From Acidobacteriota bacterium (GTDB taxonomy: Bacteria > Acidobacteriota > Terriglobia > UBA7540), in contig JAKASH010000088.1 in the NCBI GenBank assembly GCA_021828225.1, positions 1-8,909 of the forward strand: a DNA stretch of 8,909 nt, read 5' to 3'. Each line of letters begins with the position of its first letter. The stretch's first letter is position 1. Made by a program: the position numbers and the translations under genes. Below, piece by piece: positions 5,242 through 8,909 of the stretch. The notes beneath the pieces were generated by a model. It saw only the letters and a list, made by a program, of their open reading frames with translations. It did no database searches and was not told the DNA's origin.

Positions 5242-6006
5242 TCACTGAAGCGCTTCCCGGAGGGTTGAAGCTCGTGCGCCATGGGGGTTCAAAACGGGCA
5301 TGTCCAGAAGCTTTTCATGCCACGCCGGGGCGAGTCCAAAGAAGATAGGAAGCCCGGTCTTGTGGAAGAAACCGGCTACGAAGCTGAGCAGGTCATGGTT
5401 AGGAACAAGATAGAGGATCCGCTCAATCGCTCTCTCGCCCATAAGCTTCTTCGCGATCTCCGCATAGTGCCTCCTGCTTTTCGGCGTGCGCTCGTACTCC
5501 AGGGCAAAGCGCGCCGACCGGCCATCGAGCGCGACCGTCACCACGGCGTCGTAGTCCTTGGCGAAGCCGAAGGGGGTGAGCTCGTTGCGAGAACGGATCT
5601 CCGTCTCGCCGACCCAGAGAATCTCAAGGCCGGCTCCGAGCAGCGTGAGGCGAATGTCATTGAGCTCGACCGCGTGCAGCACCTTGAGCTCCCGGTCTCG
5701 CGGGCCGCGAGGAGACGGGAGCGGCACAAAGCATTCCCCGGAGCCTTGGAGGACGGCGCCGCCGCTCGTAGAGATTGCGTATACTGACTCAGCGCCAAGA
5801 GAGGGGGCCTGGTGCATGAGCACGAAGCCGTGAGTCACCAGCCGGCGGACCCTCCAGTCGAACACTTTTCGGTTGCGCTCGTACCCGCCTCGCCTCATGA
5901 ACTCGTAGAGTTGTGAGTGGGTGACAAACTGCGAGCGGAGGACCTGCCGTAGCAGTGGGTAGTCCTGCGCTTGGTTCAAAGCAATAGACCCCTTCCAATA
6001 GCGCAT
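5242..6006 (-). CDS. Replication-relaxation-like protein (winged helix plus PD-(D/E)xK-like domain)
   Basis: The ATG at 6006, five bases after the upstream stop, gives 254 residues; GGGGG about ten bases before it can serve as ribosome binding site. The frame is open for 49 more codons, but that extension would run through the preceding gene and is rejected. Residues about 18-85 form a helix-turn-helix/winged-helix region (LLRQVLRSQFVTHSQLYEFM, then RLVTHGFVLM and a wing ending YAISTSGGAVL). Residues about 105-200 have the layout of the replication-relaxation family: LKVLHAVELNDIRLTLL, WVGETEIRSR, YDAVVTVAL (D153), RFALEYERTPKS (E170, E172) and KK at 186-187. This recalls a PD-(D/E)xK nuclease core. 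The family occurs on conjugative plasmids and integrative elements beside coupling ATPases, as here. Nuclease or relaxase activity is inferred from the motif pattern. Confidence 0.65.
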   Translation of the reverse strand: MRYWKGSIALNQAQDYPLLRQVLRSQFVTHSQLYEFMRRGGYERNRKVFDWRVRRLVTHGFVLMHQAPSLGAESVYAISTSGGAVLQGSGECFVPLPSPRGPRDRELKVLHAVELNDIRLTLLGAGLEILWVGETEIRSRNELTPFGFAKDYDAVVTVALDGRSARFALEYERTPKSRRHYAEIAKKLMGERAIERILYLVPNHDLLSFVAGFFHKTGLPIFFGLAPAWHEKLLDMPVLNPHGARASTLREALQ

Positions 6007-6011
6007 CGAGT

Positions 6012-6554
6012 CTATACCCCCTGACGGACCTGGAGTTCGAGCCGCGCACGCGACGACTGCGGGGTCAAGGGCGCGAGGCTGTACGTCCCCAGCGAAGTGC
6101 GCAGCCAGCCACGCGCGGCCATGATCAACATGGCCTCTTGCTCCTCCCGCCACTCGCTCAAGGCGACGACCCAGACATCGTCCGAGCTCCAGTTAGGCTC
6201 GCCGACCAAGAGGCGACCGACATCCGGCGTCCTCACCGCGACCAAGTACCGGTCGGGCTCCACGTGGCGGGGGAGGGTGGCCTTGAAGAGCATCTTGTTG
6301 TGTCCCTTCCACACGCAGGGGTCTTCGCACTCGAAGACCCGGCCGATCATCCGTGCGAGGTTGTTGGGGTTGAACCCACCGATGCCGTTGAACCGCACAT
6401 GCCCAATGATGCGTGGCCGGGTGCGCAGCCTGCCGTCAACGACCACGCCCGTCGTGTTGTAGTAGGCCGCTCGCGCGAAGCGCCTCGGGTCCTCTGGATC
6501 CTGGCCCAAGCGCCGCCGCCACACGCTGCCGAAGCCGAGGACACACACGCGCAT
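6012..6554 (-). CDS. Unrecognised 180-residue protein of the conjugation operon
   Basis: The gene starts three bases after the stop of the coiled-coil gene, with GGGAGGG nine bases before its ATG, and ends five bases before the replication-relaxation-like start. It is therefore firmly inside the operon. The protein has no signal peptide or membrane span. The N-terminal part is basic (WRRRLGQDPEDPRRFAR); the middle has NGIGGFNPNNLARMIGRVF and two Cys (CEDPCVWKG); the C-terminal half alternates hydrophobic strands and Trp-containing segments (RYLVAVRTPDVGRLLVG, DVWVVALSEW). It looks like a small soluble alpha/beta protein, perhaps DNA- or protein-binding. No known family is recognised and no function is proposed beyond a role tied to the element's DNA processing or transfer. 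Confidence 0.7.
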   Translation of the reverse strand: MRVCVLGFGSVWRRRLGQDPEDPRRFARAAYYNTTGVVVDGRLRTRPRIIGHVRFNGIGGFNPNNLARMIGRVFECEDPCVWKGHNKMLFKATLPRHVEPDRYLVAVRTPDVGRLLVGEPNWSSDDVWVVALSEWREEQEAMLIMAARGWLRTSLGTYSLAPLTPQSSRARLELQVRQGV

Positions 6555-6557
6555 GCC

Positions 6558-7379
6558 TCAGAGCCCTCCCTTCAGGCGCTTGTTCTTTTCTCGCTCGGCG
6601 TAGAGTTGCTGCTCAAGAGTATTGATGTGGCGAACGAGGTCGGCGTGAGAACCCGGCGAAACATCGGAAGGGGCCGCGCCGTCACCCTTCGTGCCCATCT
6701 GACGGCTCAAGGAATCGACCCGGAGAGACAGGGCGGTGATCAAGGCCGTCTTCTCGGCGACCTCAGCCTCCAATCGTCTCTTGTCGTTCTCGATCCCGCT
6801 AACCTTCTCCTTGGCGTCGTCCCGTTCCGCCTTGAGGCTCGCCAGGGCAGAGTCCCCGCCGAAGGCCGTCGCCTGTCCAGCATCTGACGATTCGATGGCC
6901 CGATTGCACAGTTCAATATGCTGGTTGTACCTGCGAATGGCCTCGTGCGCCACCTGGCGGGAGTAGGCATCGTGCGCCCGAACCTCGTCCATCATCTCGC
7001 CCATGATCCGCTTCTCCTTCCGCCGGTCGTACAGGGACTTGATGAGGACGGCGGTCAGGAAGATTAGAGCCAGCGACACCCAGAAGCTGTGCCAGAAATA
7101 GGGATTGCGGATTGAGGCGTCCACCAAGGCTTGCCGCCGCTCTCTGTACCACGCGCCGTAGTCTCGGTCGTGAGGGTTGAGCTGGTGGAGCAGGAACTCG
7201 TACCAGGTCATGCTGGGATGGTAGAGGCCGCGAGGAGAGGGCGAGTAGGGAGCCAATGTCTCGGTCGGGACCGGGGGCGACATTTTCCGTTGCCGTGTCT
7301 CCAGCTGCTGCCGCATCTGGCCCCACAACGGGATTGTTATCGCCAAGAAAAAGATCGCAATCGAAAGAACTCGTCTCAT
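6558..7379 (-). CDS. Membrane-anchored coiled-coil protein of the conjugation operon
   Basis: The chosen ATG (7379-7377) overlaps the coupling-ATPase stop as ATGA and has GGAGGG five bases upstream, giving 273 residues. A start 18 bases further up is possible but lacks these signals. Residues 1-20 are a signal peptide or first membrane anchor (VLSIAIFFLAITIPLWG). A polar, Pro-rich segment (33-92) follows, then a second membrane span at about 97-117 (FWVSLALIFLTAVLI) followed by a basic patch (YDRRKEKR). The rest is mainly helical and charged, with likely coiled coils at about 176-228 and 245-270 separated by a Gly/Ser-rich hinge. This suggests a short extracytoplasmic loop and a cytoplasmic coiled-coil tail that could scaffold the coupling ATPase encoded next to it. 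No family is recognised. The topology is prediction by eye. Confidence 0.75.
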   Translation of the reverse strand: MRRVLSIAIFFLAITIPLWGQMRQQLETRQRKMSPPVPTETLAPYSPSPRGLYHPSMTWYEFLLHQLNPHDRDYGAWYRERRQALVDASIRNPYFWHSFWVSLALIFLTAVLIKSLYDRRKEKRIMGEMMDEVRAHDAYSRQVAHEAIRRYNQHIELCNRAIESSDAGQATAFGGDSALASLKAERDDAKEKVSGIENDKRRLEAEVAEKTALITALSLRVDSLSRQMGTKGDGAAPSDVSPGSHADLVRHINTLEQQLYAEREKNKRLKGGL

Positions 7380-8909
7380 CTCAACCCTCCGTGCCAACGC
7401 CTGCCGTGGCGGTTTGCGAGATCATTGTTCTTGAAACGGAGGTTGGCGCCTTGGGATTGGCCGCGCGAATGGCGCGGTCGGGGGTAAAGCTCGGGCTTGA
7501 AGCCTGGAATGCTCACGTCGGCGGGTGGGCGGACATGAAGTGACCTGAGTAAGGTCCCCTCGGTCTCGTCCGTCATTAGAACCTCGACCTGCCCTTTAGG
7601 AAGGTTCTTGATGTGGAAGTCGGCCGCCCGGGTCTCGAGTTGCTCGGTCTCGACCACGCGGCCGGTGGCCTGGAACCGTTCGTACCCAAACATTCTCCAG
7701 CCGCGAAGCGAAACGCTTCGCCGGGGCACGCGATGCAGGGCCGAAGCCTGGAGGAAATAGCGCGCGGTCTCTTCGTTTTGGGTTTTGAAGACAATGGTGG
7801 TGTTCGGGGCCGAGGTCACATCTTCCTTGAAGCCTTTCCCCACGCGAAGCAGTTGCGGGATGCTCTGCATCGAGAACAGGAACGCGGTGTTGGTCCCGCG
7901 CGCGGTGTTCAGGATGTGGGCGAAGTTCTGATAGCCGAAAGGAGCGAACTCATCCAAGATCACGCTGAAGAGCGGGCCGCGACTCCCTCGGCCATCCTCG
8001 CCATCCCTTGGGTCTTGGGGCATGGCCTTCTCGTATCGCTTGCCGACGACCAGCTGAAGATTCTGCAAAAGCATCTTGCCCAGGGCGCGGACGGGCTCGG
8101 TGTTTTTGTTGACGTTGAGGCTGACGAAGAGGATCAGGTTCTGGTCAATGACGTCATCAAGCGACAGCAAGTCTTCATACGGGCCGGTGATAATCGAAAG
8201 CTCGTCGTCCAGGAATGTCATGCATTCGTTCAAGAGGCCCTGGATCTTCGGTACCCGCTCGCGGTCTTCAAGGGATTTGTAGAGGTTCTTGACCGACATC
8301 TCGAAGTTCAGCCTGCGCTGAGTTGAGACCGATGCGTCGCGGGTGATTAAATTCCGCGCCTTATCCACCTGTTCCTTTAGGACCTCCTCGTCGAGCGCCA
8401 TCACCAGGACGTCGTAGAAATTGAACTTCGCGCCTGTATAGACGAGCACCCGGACGATGTCGGCCAGATAGTTCAACTGGTGTTTGGCGAAGAACTCGTC
8501 GTGAAGGTTGAAGGAGCCGAAAACCATATTGACCACGGCCATGTAGTCCTCGTGCGAGCAATGGAAGGGGTTGTAGAGGAATGAAATGTCGGGGCGGGCG
8601 GGATTCAGGACTCGGAGCTGGTGCATCCGGCCGGCATGCTGGATGTGCGGCAAGAGGTCGTAGAAAAATTCCATGTCACCCTTGCCGTCGAAGATCACCA
8701 TCGGAATCTGGCGCGGGCCATCAGGCGTCTCAATCGTTCGGGCGAGGTCCTGGCTGATGATGTTCTTGAGGAGAGTGGTCTTCCCGGTGCCGGTCATGCC
8801 GAGGACGATCCCTTGCATCACCCGGATGCGGTCTGGCCAAAGGAACGGCCGGCCATGAACGTCATAGCCGAGGACAACAGAGTTTTCAGCCCAAGCTTTT
8901 TTGCAGTGC
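7376..8909 (-). CDS. VirD4/TraG-like type IV coupling ATPase (N-terminus beyond window)
   Basis: The frame stays open to the right edge, and the residues before the first possible GTG (8821) are conserved-looking (VVLGYDVHGRPFLWPDRIRV). The gene is therefore 5'-truncated by the window, not started at 8821. About 510 residues are visible. Walker A is GMTGTGKT at 8800-8777 (visible residues 37-44). A FDGKGD strand follows, and Walker B is LFSVILDEFAPFG with catalytic D-E at 7954-7949 (visible 319-320). AHILNTARGTNTAFLFSMQSIPQLL supplies the sensor Gln typical of TraG/TraD/VirD4 proteins. These hexameric ATPases bring relaxase-bound DNA to a type IV secretion channel. The tail from about visible residue 475 is Arg/Gly-rich. 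No membrane span is visible; one could lie in the missing part. The stop overlaps the coiled-coil gene. A HerA/VirB4-type translocase is a less likely alternative. Confidence 0.85.
   Translation of the reverse strand, partial: HCKKAWAENSVVLGYDVHGRPFLWPDRIRVMQGIVLGMTGTGKTTLLKNIISQDLARTIETPDGPRQIPMVIFDGKGDMEFFYDLLPHIQHAGRMHQLRVLNPARPDISFLYNPFHCSHEDYMAVVNMVFGSFNLHDEFFAKHQLNYLADIVRVLVYTGAKFNFYDVLVMALDEEVLKEQVDKARNLITRDASVSTQRRLNFEMSVKNLYKSLEDRERVPKIQGLLNECMTFLDDELSIITGPYEDLLSLDDVIDQNLILFVSLNVNKNTEPVRALGKMLLQNLQLVVGKRYEKAMPQDPRDGEDGRGSRGPLFSVILDEFAPFGYQNFAHILNTARGTNTAFLFSMQSIPQLLRVGKGFKEDVTSAPNTTIVFKTQNEETARYFLQASALHRVPRRSVSLRGWRMFGYERFQATGRVVETEQLETRAADFHIKNLPKGQVEVLMTDETEGTLLRSLHVRPPADVSIPGFKPELYPRPRHSRGQSQGANLRFKNNDLANRHGRRWHGGLR

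Larger units (their letters stand above)
3222..8909. mobile_element. Part of a conjugative or integrative element
   Basis: A coupling ATPase, a membrane coiled-coil partner, a replication-relaxation-like protein and a gp3-like directionality factor lie on one strand in a region of about 5.7 kb, with the first four in tight operon spacing. This combination is characteristic of plasmids and integrative conjugative elements rather than chromosome. No integrase, ParA/ParB, mating-pore gene or terminal repeat is in the window. The full extent, including whether the left operon is cargo, is unknown. Confidence 0.65.

Noticed and set aside
6007..6153. Upstream extension of the replication-relaxation-like gene.
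   Set aside because: It would run through the end of the preceding gene in another frame. The ATG at 6006 follows that gene's stop by five bases and has a purine-rich ribosome binding site.
6138..6887. A 249-codon + strand frame spanning two - strand genes.
   Set aside because: It crosses the junction of two well-spaced operon genes and has no domain signature.
7613..8326. A 237-codon + strand frame opposite the coupling ATPase.
   Set aside because: It is antisense to conserved Walker B and sensor segments and is explained by the codon bias of the true gene.

Overview
The window is GC-rich (by eye about 60%) bacterial DNA made of two unrelated gene blocks that converge on a short gap at about 3006-3221. 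No rRNA, tRNA, CRISPR array or transposase is visible, so the taxon cannot be fixed. Compact operons with ATGA overlaps and AGGAGG-type ribosome binding sites indicate a bacterium. A bacterial MtrA/DUF4346-type corrinoid protein suggests an anaerobic or corrinoid-using lineage, perhaps an uncultured one. That is inference.

Left block (1-3005, + strand) is an operon of three complete genes, probably preceded by the last codons of a fourth. (1) A 521-residue multidomain protein carries a Cys-rich N-terminus, a domain closely resembling the cobamide-binding subunit MtrA of methanogen methyltransferase (including the GHxxGQS segment with the cobalt-ligand His), a DUF4346-like domain, one membrane span and a thioredoxin-like domain with no CxxC. 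(2) A CcdA/DsbD-type membrane electron transporter follows, with its two conserved Cys. (3) A class I SAM-dependent methyltransferase comes last. Together they suggest a membrane-anchored corrinoid methyl-transfer and thiol-redox system, possibly for a metal or metalloid. The substrate is unknown. This block is the best candidate for something undescribed.

Right block (3222-8909, - strand) looks like part of a conjugative or integrative element. In transcription order it holds a VirD4/TraG-like coupling ATPase (cut by the right window edge), a membrane-anchored coiled-coil protein, an unrecognised 180-residue protein, a replication-relaxation-like winged-helix/nuclease protein, a roughly 770-base non-coding stretch, and a phiC31 gp3-like recombination directionality factor homologue. 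The first four genes are packed with a 4-base overlap or gaps of 3 and 5 bases. The non-coding stretch carries a perfect 14-bp hairpin, a GTCAAAA dyad and three TCAAGGCA repeats spaced exactly 11 bp. It is a candidate cis-acting site (oriT, origin or operator).

Whether the left operon is cargo of the element or flanking chromosome cannot be decided here. The gap between the blocks is a plausible place for an element edge, but no attachment site was identified.
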